Made by a program: the position numbers and the translations under genes. Below the pieces are notes generated by a model that was not told where the DNA came from, made no database searches, and saw only the letters and a program-made list of their open reading frames with translations. This document shows, one piece after another, positions 12,901-24,441 of a stretch of DNA of 64,000 nt. The stretch's first letter is position 1; every line of letters begins with the position of its first letter. The stretch is from NCBI GenBank assembly GCA_963920705.1, contig OY987226.1:4032501-4096500 (forward strand), written 5' to 3'. The stretch is from Odiellus spinosus. Its lineage: Eukaryota; Arthropoda; Arachnida; Opiliones; Phalangiidae.

Positions 12901-15900
12901 AGACCAGGGAGTAATAGACTTCAAAGGAGGGTTTCATCGGCTTCTGTTCTTGGTTAAGATAAACAAGTTTATTAAATAAATGAATTGAAAAGGCTTTCCG
13001 AAAAGGCTTTCCGAACACATTTAATTAACTCTTTTTTAACCACGAGGTAACTGCGTCGTTAATAATAATGTAATAATATTCTAACCCTATAATTTCTCAA
13101 TTATTTGGTAGTTTCCCCTTTCTTACATCCCATAGATCTTTTTGTTCCATTTTTTTCCTGTGTGGGAACTTGACCCGTTTCGGTTTCTTTCTCGTTTGTC
13201 CATTTTATTATAAGAAGCGTGGGCCGTGACCTATCCTTTACAGAAGTGTTATTCAAGAATTCCCCCTTGTTTTATTTATTAAATTAATTATTCTCACCTT
13301 CAATTATCTTACAATATTGCGAAAGAGAGATTAAGAGGGAGGAAAAAAAGTACCGTTATGATCCCAATACTTAAAGTGAGGCAGGAACCAATTATATACG
13401 TATATTTTTAATCGTTTTTTAACGAACTTTCCAAAAATTCTATTCAATTTACATTTGGAGTTCGTTACAGGGAGAATGAGAGGTCGAAACAACCTATTTT
13501 TAATCGATTAAGAATGCTAAAATAATGAGAAAAACAATAATATAACTCAACCAAAAATATTTCGTTATAATCAATTTCCAAAGTTCCGATGCTAAGCCTA
13601 GGCTGCCTAGCACGGTGAACTAGGCTATCACGACCTGTATTTTTTTTTAAATATTCGCGGCTGTTCTTGTCGCCAATCACGAGCGAGTAAGCGTATTTTA
13701 AAATACAAGTACTTGCTCGTGATTGGCGACTAGATCAAACGGGAATATTAAAAAAAAAAAAAATACGGCTCGTGCTCGCCAAGTTCGCCGAGATAGGCAG
13801 CCAAGGCTTAGCATCCGCAAGTTTCGGAACTTTGGAAATTGATTATAAAATAACGAAATATTTTTGGTGAGTTATATTATTGTTTTTCTCATTATTTTAG
13901 CATTCTTAATCGATTAAAAATAGGTTGTTTTGGCCTTTCATTCTCCCTTTAAACATCCATGATAGTCTCACTTTAACTAAAATAAATTTGTTCATAAGTA
14001 AGTTTTGCGTAACAGCGATAGTTGAGGCGGATAAATACATAATTTCAAACCTCATAACAATCAAAGAATTTTTTGCAAACAAAACCAGAGAACCAACAAA
14101 TAAGTAAACTTATGAAATGGGTGTTTCACCTTCGATTGATTGTGAGCGCCTTAATAATTATGGCACAAAAGGGAAATTTTTGCCGATTTATACAACATTT
14201 TAATAAGTCGCCGCGGTTATAAGGGCGTTCTTACAAATAATCCTCTTTTCTGAGTCGCGAACTATAAGATTGAAAATAAATCCACTGAGTATGAGTTACT
14301 AAAGCCCTTATAAAAGATAAAATTGCATTATCATATTCGGAAAGATCATTTAAAAAGGGTAGCTTGCATGCGCTTCGTATTTAGAGTATTAGCAGAAGCC
14401 GATGAAACCCTCCTTTGAAGTCTACTACTCCAATGTTCCATATAGCGCTCCTCTCTGTATGGGTAAAATTCCCAATTTTCCGAGATCGGAGGGGTCCTAC
14501 TTCATGCCCCCTGTCTACGGAAAATTGGAAATTCTCTCTCTCCACAAAGGACGACGTTTTTTTGACGAACTCCAAGGCTGCTAGAGATATTCGCTCGACG
14601 AACTCCCGCTCCGAAAATGTCTACCGTTAGGAGGCGTACGAATCGCGCTTTTTGAAACTAACCCATACAGAGAGGGGTAGACAAGACCCGGGAGTAATAG
14701 ACTTCAAAGGAGGGTTTCATCGGCTTCTGGGATTAGAGTTCATAGTTTACTTTCTTATTAATCTTCAGAAGTTTCATAAGTTGTAAGGACAATATATCTC
14801 TTCTATTCGGAAATTACAAAATAAGGAAAAGATTAAAAAAAAGGATTAGGGTTAAGTTCTTGAACCGCCTATGGATGACCTCTCTTTATCAACATTATAT
14901 AATAAGGCTTTTGTTTCGATTTGAAAAAACAGTATAGAAAATATTATTAATCGAGTTGTTTGTCGACTCGGCATTAGAGGGAAATCTTATCACTTTAATA
15001 ACATTAATTTATTAAAAATGTTTAGTTATAATTTTTAAGAGGAAAATCCGGTCAAGAGCGATAAATCGTTTGTTCTTATGAATATTACATATCGCTTTAT
15101 AAATTTTGGGTTTAATAATTTTTATAGTAGTAATATTATAAACATTTAAATATTTTCCGTATTATATTAATTAAGATAAAGATATATTTTCAGTAAAGTT
15201 TCTTAATATTTCAGTAATTATATTTTTGGGAATTATCATTGTAGACCCAGATGATCGAAGGCGTTGTGTTAATTATACCTTGGAAACACAATTCTTAGTT
15301 GTAAGCTCAGCATAGGAAGATTTTTCATCTATCAAATATCTTTCGGTAGTAATATTATCTATTAAATATCTTTCGGTAGTAATTTTATCTATCAAATATC
15401 TTTCGGCAGTAATTTTATCTATTAAATATCTTTCGGCAGTAATTTTATCTATCAAATATATTTCGGTAGTAATTTATCTATCAAACATATTTCGGCAGTA
15501 ATTTTATCTATCAAATATCTTTCGGTAGTAATTTTATCTATCAAATATCTTTTGGTAGTAATTTATCTATCAAATATCGTTCGATAGTAATTTTATTTAC
15601 GAAATATCTTTCGATAATAATTTTATCTATTAAATATCTTTCGGTCGTAATTTTATCTATTAAATATCTTTCGGCAGTAATTTTATATATCAAATATCTT
15701 TTGGTAGTAATTTTATCTATCAAATATCTTTTGGTAGTAATTTTATCTATCAAATATCTTTTGGTAGTAATTTTATCTATCAAATATCTTTTGGTAGTAA
15801 TTTTATCTATAAAATATCTTCTGGTAGTAATTTTATCTATCAAATATCTTTTGATAGTAATTTTATCTATCAAATATCTTTTGATAGTAATTTTATCTAT

Positions 15901-17585
15901 CAAATATCTTTTGGTAATAACTTTATATATCAAATATCTTTTGGTAGTAATATTATCTATCAAATATCTCTTGGTAGTAATCTTATCTATCAAATTTCTT
16001 TCGGTAGTAATTTTATCTATAAAATATCTTTTGGTAGTAATTTTATCTATCAAATATCTTTTGATAGTAATTTATCTATCAAATATCTTTCGGTAGTAAT
16101 TTTACCTATCAAATATCTTTCGGTATAGGAATTTTTCCAGTCAAATATCTTTCGGTATAGGAATTTTTCCAGTCAAATATCTCTTCAGTAATTTTATCTG
16201 TCAAATATCTTTACGGTAATTTAAGCCTTTCAAAATGTGTTTTCACATGCGTGCACCCAAGTTATATCTCTAGAAGTGATAGTTCATATTTCATAAATTT
16301 AATTCACGCTTATTTAAGAGGAAATATAACCCTAAAAACATTTCCAAGTAGATTGGCTTTAACAAAATACCAATTTCATAATTAAACGCTTTACTGAACT
16401 CAGCGTGACTGACCGGAGTTTTTGTTTTAAAATTATCTTAGTGTCGATTATGAATTGCAAGCGTCTTGAATAAGTATAAAACAATAAAATTTAATGATTT
16501 AATATTCTACCCTTGGAAAAAAACGATGACCTTAAGATTAAACTTATTTTAATTGTGTTTGTTTCTTCACAGGCATAAAACAAAGAATGGTTTCAAAATT
16601 TCAGTTATCAATTTTACCCTTTTAATTATAAAGATAAGGTTTTCTATTTCATTGAGGGTGGAATTAACCAAGAAAATTCAATTAACTAATTTTTAAAGAG
16701 CCAGGAATCGGATCTCCATTATCTTCTGTTATTCGTATATTTTCAGATATTTTATTTTCGGATAAATTGTTTGGATATTCGTATAATTGTTAAATGTATA
16801 AGGTTTACCCGAAGATAAGCGTTTGGCGCTTTATCTACGAACAAATTACTCGTTTTCAAACGTATAACGATGGATAAGAAAATTCGCGTTTCCAGAATTA
16901 GTCTAAAATATAAGAAAAATATTTCAAATTAACTTTTAATTTGAAGAATATAAATAAAACAATAAGATTTTAAATCATCTTTTTATTCGTTATTTTTCAG
17001 GAAAATAATTTTTGAATTTTTTTATCTGAACGTATAACGCGGATAATATTCTAATATAAGGCCATTTTTGGATAAAAACGGACACGGATTATTTTTTTAC
17101 TTAACTCGAATAAAAAATAGTCTATGTTTTAATCAAACAGATTATATACATCAGAATTTAGTAGATTTTATCCAATTAATAAAAATTATACGAATATTCC
17201 GAGCTCTAATCATTACAGGCCCAAGACTATCAAGATTTGAATGATACTTACTCATAACTGACCATTTTTTCAATGATCCAAGCCCGATAAACATGCTAAA
17301 AAAACTCGCTTGACATTGTGTGGTCATAGATGCCTTCGATGTTAAACTAATTAACATGGGCAGATAATTATTCAACATAGGTCGCGTGCTAATCTTAGCA
17401 TTGCTTATAAATTCTTTCCAGATTTCAATTAATTTTAAATCCTCCGTAATCTTGTTTTCTGTAAGTTTCGAGTCTTTTTGAAGTAATACGATATCAGATC
17501 TTAAAGTAACATTCGCAATAGTAGCGTCTAAACTAACTGAACCAGCGAAAATCGCGACTAATAAATATTTTAAATTCATTATCAT
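6969..17585 (-). CDS. Gene B: complete NRF-6-like acyltransferase-3 membrane protein
   Basis: Fourteen minus-strand exons: 17252-17585, 12177-12385, 11948-12062, 11691-11778, 11225-11304, 10988-11158, 10351-10444, 10010-10268, 9300-9379, 9050-9190, 8883-9003, 8213-8399, 8010-8152, 6969-7418. They sum to 2472 nt, an 823-aa protein plus stop, with phase closing at every GT-AG junction. Exon 1 gives the signal peptide. The NRF cysteines lie in TTQCQAS, YDLCL, MYCPV, CVPSTC and VPICEV. The acyltransferase-3 domain follows with Lys311 and His322 ten residues apart (GIKVLCMFWILLSH), SVDTFYVISGILVSYL, and a series of helices to the last exon. The C-terminal tail is charged and probably cytoplasmic. 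The exon at 10010-10268 is one exon where genes C and D have two. Intron 1 is 4.9 kb and carries two M1 copies, a TTAA palindrome and a 30-bp array. The donor of the exon at 9050 (GTTATA) is weak and least certain. Confidence 0.88.
7573..7909 (+). mobile_element. M1 element in the last intron of gene B
   Basis: Flanked by GTTTTAC on both sides; lies between the exons ending at 7418 and 8010. Immediately to its right, 7960-8000, is a half copy of the GTGTTCACACTAG family. Confidence 0.92.
8431..8854. repeat. 25-bp minisatellite, about 17 copies, gene B intron
   Basis: Unit CCGGGGAGATTTCGAAAACG plus ATAAA, with variants AAAACG/AAGTCG and ATAAA/ATAGA/ATATA. It begins about 30 bp downstream of the donor of the exon 8883-9003 and fills most of that intron. 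Confidence 0.95.
9398..9979. repeat. 31-bp minisatellite, about 19 copies, gene B intron
   Basis: Unit GGTTGCAAAAAGATAATTAA plus AAATAGAAATT, with GATGATT/GATAATT and AAATT/ATAT variants. It occupies nearly the whole 630-bp intron between the exons at 9300-9379 and 10010-10268. Confidence 0.95.
10654..10812. mobile_element. GTGTTCACACTAG-family short element, gene B intron
   Basis: Left end GCCGCGTTCACACTATAAAC; right end is the complementary GTTTGAAAAACTTGCTAATAG. Sits between gene B exons 10351-10444 and 10988-11158. Confidence 0.6.
11349..11633. mobile_element. Inverted-repeat element with CGATTCCAAG/CTAGTATGAACG end (M4)
   Basis: Starts AGCTACGTTCACACTAGCAT and ends GACTAGTATGAACGCGGCT. 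Internally it carries AATCGATTTATCGTAGCTTC and GGTTCCCGAAGCAGTTTCGA. The same element recurs at 20646-21365 (repeated), 29333, 43752, 48208 and 62018. Confidence 0.75.
12610..12946 (+). mobile_element. M1 element, gene B intron 1, with duplicated flanks
   Basis: Full length. No 7-bp duplication, but both flanks carry the same ~25-bp stretch TTAAGATAAACAAG(C/T)TTATT, at 12574-12598 and 12954-12978. Confidence 0.88.
13469..13948. mobile_element. Long palindromic element, TTAA type, copy 1 (gene B intron 1)
   Basis: Arms of roughly 220 bp begin AGGGAGAATGA and end CATTCTCCCT. The centre reads GTCGCCAATCACGAGCGAG and its complement. Right flank TTAA; left flank TTAC, a one-base change. Confidence 0.9.
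14393..14729 (+). mobile_element. M1 element, gene B intron 1
   Basis: Flanks GTATTAG and GGATTAG, a 7-bp duplication with one change. Confidence 0.9.
15325..16221. repeat. 30-bp minisatellite, about 30 copies, gene B intron 1
   Basis: Unit ATCTATCAAATATCTTTTGG plus TAGTAATTTT, with many single-base variants. It is open in frames on both strands because the 30-bp period is a multiple of three, so the long reading frames here are by-products. Confidence 0.95.
16697..17207. mobile_element. GAGCTCGGAAT-family element (M5), gene B intron 1
   Basis: About 510 bp. Ends AGCCAGGAATCGGAT and ATTCCGAGCTCT are inverted; the interior carries TTATCTTCTGTTATTCGTAT and GGATAAGGCCATTTTTGGAT-like blocks shared with 23897-24441, 24845-25262 and 27311-27690. 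Confidence 0.75.
17252..17585 (-). other. Gene B first coding exon
   Basis: 334 nt from ATG at 17585 (a second in-frame ATG at 17579 aligns with the gene A start). Signal peptide, helical segment with EIWKEF, TTQCQAS and KKWSVM, then donor GTAAGT in phase 1. The leader before the ATG (CAGAGAAGTTTTTCGAACG) resembles the gene A leaders. Its 3' flank, about 45 bp past the donor, is an inverted-repeat element (16697-17207). Confidence 0.85.
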
Positions 17586-18315
17586 TTTGTCTTAACGCGT
17601 TCGAAAAACTTCTCTGAAGTATTTCGGTTGGGTGCTGGTTTTAAAATGAAACTGGTTGATATTTCAAGTTATACGACGAAAATGAAATATTCAAATTCCG
17701 CCAAAAGAACAAACATCTCTAATACATACATCGGGTCTTAACTATCATCATTAACATACGACGTAAAATAATGAAGATTGGATGAGAATATTTAAAAATT
17801 CAGTGGTTTACTTTGTTCGAAATGTCAAAACTTATTTCCGGGTAATATTTAAAGGAATATAATCATAATTCAAATATTTATAAGGTTGAAACTAAATCTA
17901 GTAAAAGGTAAATCACGCTTCAAGTTAACAATAAGGCGTATTATGATTGGTTTGTGGTTCTGAAAGTTTTGTCGTCAAAGCTTTCGCCCCGGGAGAGAGA
18001 AAAAGTCCAAAAACTCTAATACGGAATTCGAAATTGCCCTCTCTAGCGGTTGAGATTGAAACTATGTAGGCGGTGCTAATATCGCGAAACGAAGGAGCGT
18101 GTCTCGCCCGGCCGTCGCGATTTCGAGTTTGATATACAAATTTCGGGATACTTAGGGTGAAACCATGGCCTGAGAAAATCGGACTCACTTCAAAGCAGTA
18201 TGTCGTCTTATAAACTTGAAGGATAATTTACTTGTGACCTAGGTAGTAATAGAATCATATTTTATCCGCAAATCTAGATATATATTTTTGACATTTTCAT
18301 TTTGAAGTTTCTTAA
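17586..18315. other. Gene B upstream region, no recognised gene
   Basis: About 730 bp. It contains the leader of the 17.5-kb first exon and likely its promoter, but no clear TATA box or initiator can be assigned. An 87-codon open stretch at 17925-18188 on the minus strand resembles nothing I know. Confidence 0.4.
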
Positions 18316-18775
18316 AGGGAGAATGAAAGGCCGAAACAACCTATTTTTAATCGATTAATAATGCTAAAATAATGAGAAAAACAATAATATAACTCACCAA
18401 AATATTTCCTTATTTTATAATCAATTTCCAAAGTTCCGATGCTAAGCCTTGGCTGCCTAGCACGGTGAACTAGGCTAGCACGACCTGTATTTTTTTAATA
18501 TTCGCGGCTGTTCTTGTCGCCAATCACGAGCGAGTACGCGTATTTTAAAAATACGCGTACTCGCTCGTGATTGGCGACTTGTACAGACGGGAATATTAAA
18601 AAAAAATACGGGTCGTGTTCGCCTAGTTCGCCGAGCTAGGCAGCCAAGGCTTAGCATCTGCAAGTTTCGGAACTTAAGAATTTGATTATAAAAATATATT
18701 ATATTATTGTTTTTCTCATTATTTTAGCATTATTAATCGATTAAAAATGGGTTGTTGTGGCCTTCCATTCTCCCT
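18316..18775. mobile_element. Long palindromic element, TTAA type, copy 2
   Basis: TTAA at 18312-18315 and at 18776-18779 border the AGGGAGAATG / CATTCTCCCT ends. The inner arms GCGAGTACGCGTATTTTAAA fold back almost without mismatch. Confidence 0.92.
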
Positions 18776-18779
18776 TTAA

Positions 18780-19611
18780 GAACGCCTCAAACCAGAGGTA
18801 AATAATTTTGAATATGGCGTTTTAAAAGTATGATAAAACTAAAAAAAATGTTGACACCTGACTTCAAAATATTTGAATACTTTTGAGATAATTCCTTTAA
18901 ATAGTCGAAAAAGTGGGTTTTCCAAGCGTTTAAAACAACAACGTGGTTACACATGTTAAACCACTATGAAATAATAATTCACCACGTAATATAAAGAAAG
19001 TTAAAAAAAAGTTGTTAATAACTATAGATAAACAATAGATTTATAAAGAAAAATATGTTTTCCTTTAAGTAAAATATTTTTTAAGCGAAACCTTACAGTC
19101 TGTCATTTTATGCAATATATTTCAAGGATAAAATTTCAAATAAAATTCACTTCACCCTCTCTTAATTTATTAAATAAGTAAATAAATAAATAAAATAAAT
19201 TAATGAAGGAAATCGTTTGTAATTTTTACGGAAGGCGACGTTTAACTCAAATTTGCCACATTTAAAATTGAATTACAAAAATGTCATTACAAAACATTAA
19301 AGATAAATATGTAAATTTTAAATTTTTAGAACATAAGGATAAAAATGCGTTATGAGAATAATGATGATGTTTAGAATTAATTACGTTAAATTAGTTTTAA
19401 TTATAGATCGTGGATCTAACTAATTTTCTAATTTTTCTCTTTAAGTATTTCAGTCTCGTATAAGTGCATTCATTGGTACAGGGCATGCCTTTGCATCTTT
19501 CGACGCACCTTGAAGCAAACTGCGCGCATTCCCACCTTCTATGACATCGCTTGCAAATTTAGATATTGAGAGCATTTTTTATTCCTAGTCTCAAGCAATT
19601 AACTGATTCAG
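18780..19611. other. AT-rich stretch without recognised features
   Basis: About 830 bp between a palindromic element and a small tandem array. No splice-compatible NRF exon or repeat family seen. Confidence 0.4.
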
Positions 19612-19714
19612 CTACTTGACATAATGAATGACTTCTTGACATAATGAATGACTTCTTGACATAATGAATGACTTCTTGACATAATGAATGACTTCTTGAC
19701 ATAATGAATGACTT
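19612..19714. repeat. 20-bp tandem repeat, five copies
   Basis: Unit ACTTCTTGACATAATGAATG repeated five times without change except at the first copy. Confidence 0.93.
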
Positions 19715-19902
19715 CCCCAAGGCCCCTTAAGACTACATAAGACACCCGAAAGAATTCCCAAAGACCTCTTAAGACTAACCCTTTTTGGAAAGGGAATAAG
19801 TGAATTCGGTGGAACCGTCATACACTGGTGTTTAAACCGAAAAGCAACAAGATAGGAGCCAAACAATTAGTTCATATTGAAAAGATTAATAATCTAACTT
19901 AC

Positions 19903-20284
19903 TCGTGAGTGGCCATTTTTTCATGGACCCCAGTCCAATTATCATACTTAGAAAGCTTCCTTGACACTCTGGGGACATAGTCGCTTTCGACGTCAACCTT
20001 ATAAACATGGGCAAGGCACTTCTCAACAACGATTGCGTACCAGTCTTAGCACCGATTATCATATCTCTCCAACTTTCAATTAATTTCGCATCTTCAATTT
20101 CTATTAATTTTGAATCAGATTTAGGAAACACATAAGTATCGTTTTCAGCTGCGTAAATAAAATTATTTAAACTGCAGGCCAAAAACGAGATAGAAATTGC
20201 AATCTTTAATTTAATTAACATTGTGGCTAGAGCGTTCCTCGTTCGTGTAAAAGAATCGCGAGTGATAGAAGAATTGAAATTCAT
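19903..20284 (-). other. Second B-type NRF first exon, possible alternative first exon of gene B
   Basis: 382 nt from ATG at 20284. A second ATG at 20221 gives a better signal peptide (MLIKLKIAISISFLACS), so it may be the true start. The exon encodes ESWRDMIIGAKTG, SPECQGS and KKWPLT, then donor GTAAGT in phase 1, compatible with the exon at 12385. It differs more from the 17.5-kb exon than the two gene A copies differ from each other, so this duplication looks older yet the frame and donor are intact. No other exon 2 lies between, so it either feeds gene B or is the remnant of a lost paralog. Confidence 0.7.
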
Positions 20285-20645
20285 TTGAATTTTTTCCCCA
20301 TCTTTATAATGGGCGGATTGTTTGACCTCCGTTGTTTATTTGACATTGACCAGGCTTAAGTCTTTCACACCCGCTTATACAATTGGGTCTCTATACACGC
20401 AACCTCTTTTCTTTAAAAAAATAAAGGGAAAAAATTCCCCAACGCTGAATTGAAAAAAAATATATATAAATTATATTTCCGTTGATAGTTAAACGAGGTT
20501 ATTCTTTTAAGGTTAAATACGTGGGTAGGTAAATGTTTTGTCATTGCTCTGTGTACACTTTTCTTGTAAACTACCGTGGACAGTAAAAGAGCAAACGTTG
20601 GCAGCCAATTAAAAGATTATCGGGCACTCTATGCACCCACTTCAT

Positions 20646-21365
20646 CAGAAGCTGCGTTCATACTTGGTCTTGGAATCGATTTAAACCGTGTTTTTTCGGA
20701 TTAATTTGATTCGATTTCTCGAAACTGCTTCGGGAACCAGTTTCAGACTGATTCGGTTAAGATAAGATAGATAAACAACGTTCATACTAGGCCTTGGAAT
20801 CGATTTAAACCATTTCAAAACCTTTCGCTAGAGTCGTGTGAACGGGAAACCGTCTTTTCTCGAATCGATTTGATTCGATTTTTCGAAACTGCTTCGGGAA
20901 CCAGTTTCATACTGATTCGGTTAAGATAAGATAGATAAGCTACGTTCATACTAGGCCTTGGAATCGATTTAAACCATTTCAAAACCTTTCGCTAGAGTCA
21001 AGTGAACGGTAAACCGTCTTTTCTCGAATCGATTTGATTCCATTTCTCGAAACTGCTTCGGGAACCAGTTTCATACCGATTCGATTTCAACAACCGATAG
21101 ATGAAGCTACAATAAATCGATTTATAAAGATAACGCGAGACGCTTAAAACGATTCCTGGCGATTCGAATATCGATCGGTGTGGCTATATCAGGAAACCCC
21201 CTTTTCTCGAATCGATTTGATTCGATTTCTCGAAACTGCTTCGGGAACCAGTTTCGTACCGATTCGGTTTCAACAACCGATAGATGAAGCTACGATAAAT
21301 CGATTTATAAAGTCACGTGACGCTTAAAATGATTCCTGGCGATTCAAATATCGGTGTGGCTATTC
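20646..21365. mobile_element. Cluster of tandem M4 element pieces
   Basis: The block CTAGGCCTTGGAATCGATTT ... GGGAACCAGTTTCATAC is repeated about four times, the first three at roughly 180-bp spacing, followed by the AATCGATTTATAAAG half. It looks like local tandem growth of part of the M4 element. Confidence 0.7.
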
Positions 21366-22019
21366 TATGGACTTGTCAAGTATTCAATCCAGAATTTCCC
21401 ACGATCCTTTACAAAGAGTTTAATTTCGGCAGAAAAACTGTGAATTTCTTGAACTTTTGAAATACCCAAGTATTCGGTATAATTCGACCATGATTTTATC
21501 AAAATAATATAAAGTTTATTGTAAGAGAGAGACATCTATAGAGGCGAGAGATTGTAATTTCTACCTTCAATGAATAATCATGAATTACCTATACAACGTA
21601 TATGGTGAAAAACATATATTTATGGCCAATATCGGGAAATTAATTTAAATATTTAAGTTTTAAATATTTATTGAAACATGACGAAATGAAACCAAGATGT
21701 CAGTGTATTCTTAGGAAAAACTTGGGTTCCGCGATGTCTTTTACAATTCAACCTCACCGTGGAAAAATAAGGTTAAAACGTTTGTAGTGTGAACACGGCT
21801 TTTGAAAAATTCCAAAATATTTGGCATAGTAATTTAAGTTCCGGACTGTTTCACTTGTTTAAATGGTAAGGTTACTAATTAATTACGGTAATATTAAGTG
21901 CAAAATCATTAAACTAGCATAAATTATTATTCTTAAATTCATTTCATCAAATTAACCAAAATTGTTCAAACAAAATGCTTTATTTTCTTTCTCATTATGG
22001 TGTTTAATATTACAAATGC
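21366..22019. other. Mostly unique AT-rich DNA
   Basis: No gene seen. Near 21772-21800 a half copy of the GTGTTCACACTAG family ends GTAGTGTGAACACGGCT. Confidence 0.4.
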
Positions 22020-22338
22020 CAGAAGCCGATGAACCCTCCTTTGAAGTCTATTACTCCCGGGTCTCTGTATGGGTTATTCTCAAAAGGCGCGATCCGTACG
22101 CCTCCTAACGGTTGATGTTTTCGGAGCGGGAGCTCGTCGAGTGAATATCTCTAGCAGCCTTGGAGTTCGTCCAAAAAACGTCGTCGTTTGTGGAGAGAAT
22201 TTCCAATTTTCCGTAGACAGGGGGGATGAAGTAGGACCCCTTCTAACTCGTAAAATTGTGAATTTTACCCATACAGAGAGGAGCGCTATATCGAACATTG
22301 GAGTAGTAGACTTCAAAGGAGGGTTTCATCGGCTTCTG
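22020..22338 (-). mobile_element. M1 element with perfect 7-bp target duplication
   Basis: Flanked by CAAATGC on both sides. A 15-20 bp deletion lies near 22066 where the CCCCTCTCTG block is shortened. Confidence 0.92.
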
Positions 22339-22662
22339 CAAATGCCTACGAGACACGATTCCGTGGTTAACCGCATTGCTGAAGTTTACTTCCTAGCTAT
22401 GATTAACGTTTGTAATATTTAATAGATAGAACGATTGTAAACAGAATAGACCCTAACCAAGAACTAATTTAAAAGGTGGATAATAATATAAATTATATTT
22501 ATTTCACTACATGAAGAAGTCGAGAAAATCTCCAAATCAAGGGAAGTAATCGCTCAAAATATGGAGGAAGAGTCCAAATAACTCGAGCCAAACAGGGGTG
22601 ATGACTTTTTTGTCTATTTTTAAGAGATGGGCTAGTACGTTTACTTGAACATTTACTGATAG

Positions 22663-22715
22663 CAGAAGCCGATGAAACCCTCCTTTGAAGTCTATTACTC
22701 CCGGGTCCTGTCTAA
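22663..22715 (-). mobile_element. M1 element, single-arm fragment
   Basis: Only the outer arm CAGAAGCCGATGAAACCCTC to about TCCTGTCTA is present, then unrelated sequence. A truncated copy. Confidence 0.85.
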
Positions 22716-22761
22716 CTGAATCTATACTATGAGATTCCACAATTTTATTTTTGGATAATAT

Positions 22762-23160
22762 GAAAATTCCCTGACTTTTTCCTGACCTTTGGACAATTTT
22801 AAAATTCCCTGACTTTTTCCTGACCTTTGGACAATTTTAAAATTCCCTGACTTTTTCCTGACCTTTGGACAATTTTAAAATTTCCTGACTTTTTCCTGAC
22901 CTTTGGACAATTTTAAAATTCCCTGACTTTTTCCTGACCTTTGGACAAATTTAAAATTCCCTGACTTTTTCCAGACCTTTGGACAATTTTAAAATTCCCT
23001 GACTTTTTCCAGACCTTTGGACAATTTTAAAATTCCCTGACTTTTTCCAGACCTTTGGACAATTTTAAAATTCCCTGACTTTTTCCAGACCTTTGGACAA
23101 TTTTAAAATTCCCTGACTTTTTAGACCAATTTTGGAATTCCCTGACTTTTCCAGGTTTTT
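22762..23160. repeat. 38-bp minisatellite, about 10 copies
   Basis: Unit TTCCCTGACTTTTTCCTGAC plus CTTTGGACAATTTTAAAA. Later units change CCTGACC to CCAGACC as a block, indicating local copying. Related to the CTGACTTTTCC sequence in the elements at about 4870-4945 and 56332-56691. Confidence 0.94.
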
Positions 23161-23896
23161 TTATAATCGAAATTTTCGATTATTTTTAAAACTACAATTC
23201 CCCACAATACTACGTCATCACTATGGTCACATGGCTACTGCAGAGTCTACAATTGATTCTCGCGCGTACGTAGGAGCTCGAGTTACACTGTAATCATACA
23301 TTCCCCGCTTTCATAAATTAGTTTTTGTCATGACACAATTCGAGATATAATACGTTAACTCAACTGTTACAGTTTATCTTTTTAACTGTGTTCAATTGTG
23401 TGTAAACTACAATTTAACTTATTATAAAAATAATTATACAATTGTAAACTTTATCGACAATAAAAACAAAAAGGTCTGTATTTGAATCTAAGAGTATTTT
23501 GTATCAGAATAAGTTTGCAATAAGCTGAAACGGGGGCCGTTTGATAAGCATTGTTACGTTCATTCGAATAGGTAAAAGTTTTGGTGAACAGAGCTTGAAG
23601 AGGACGAAGTAATTTTACGATTTTAACGAGCAAAGAATTAAATTGATTAGCGAACGAGAGCGAATCTAATTACTTAGTCTGATGGTTAAAACGATAAGAT
23701 TAATTGTTAATGAGACTGTTTTAAGTTAAAGGAAAAATATGCGCGCGATATAAGTGGGAAGAACTTCCGTAAGGAATAGACAATTTTGAAATAATTTAGT
23801 CAGAAGGGTAATGGTTTACGAGGAAAGGTTTAAGTTAGCTAGGTGATGAATTTGATTTGAATTTAATTGTTCTTATTAACAAGAAACGCCCAAAAT
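23161..23896. other. Region without recognised gene
   Basis: Holds one copy, at about 23198-23275, of a sequence with TACTACGTCATCACTATGGT that recurs at 30024 and in inverted form at 27755-27780. Otherwise unremarkable. Confidence 0.4.
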
Positions 23897-24441
23897 AGAG
23901 CTCGGAATCGGATGTCTATTATCTTCTGTTATTCGTATATTTTCAGATATTTTATTTTCGGATAAATTGTTTGTAACTAAAACAATGAAATTTGCATATT
24001 CGTATGATTGTTAAATGTATAAGGTTTAACCGAAGACAAGCATTTGGCGCTTTATCTATCTACAAATTACTCGTATTCAAACGTATAACGATGGATAAGA
24101 AACATTCGCGTTTCCAGAATTAGTCTAAAATATAAGAAAAATATTTCAAATTGACTTTTAATTCGAAGAATATAAATAAACCAATAAGATTTTAAATCAT
24201 CTTTTTATTCGTTATTTTTCAGGAAAATAAAATTTTTTTTTTTTTTTATCCGAACGTATATCGCGGATAATATTCTAAGATAAGGCCATTTTTGGATATA
24301 AACGGATATGGATTATGTTTTTTATCTTCGAATAAGTTAACTCGAATGAAAAATAAGTCTATTTTTAATCAAACAGATAATATACGTCAGAATTTAATAG
24401 ATTTTATCCAATTAATAAAAATAATACGAATTCCTAGCTCT
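23897..24441. mobile_element. GAGCTCGGAAT-family element (M5)
   Basis: Begins GAGCTCGGAATCGGAT and ends ATACGAATTCCTAGCTC. The interior matches 16697-17207 closely. Confidence 0.75.

Noticed and set aside
15541..16096. Long frames on both strands (170 and 131 codons)
   Set aside because: Both come from the 30-bp tandem array, whose period is a multiple of three.
17925..18188. 87-codon minus-strand frame
   Set aside because: No recognised family, no repeat partner, no splice context; length is within chance.
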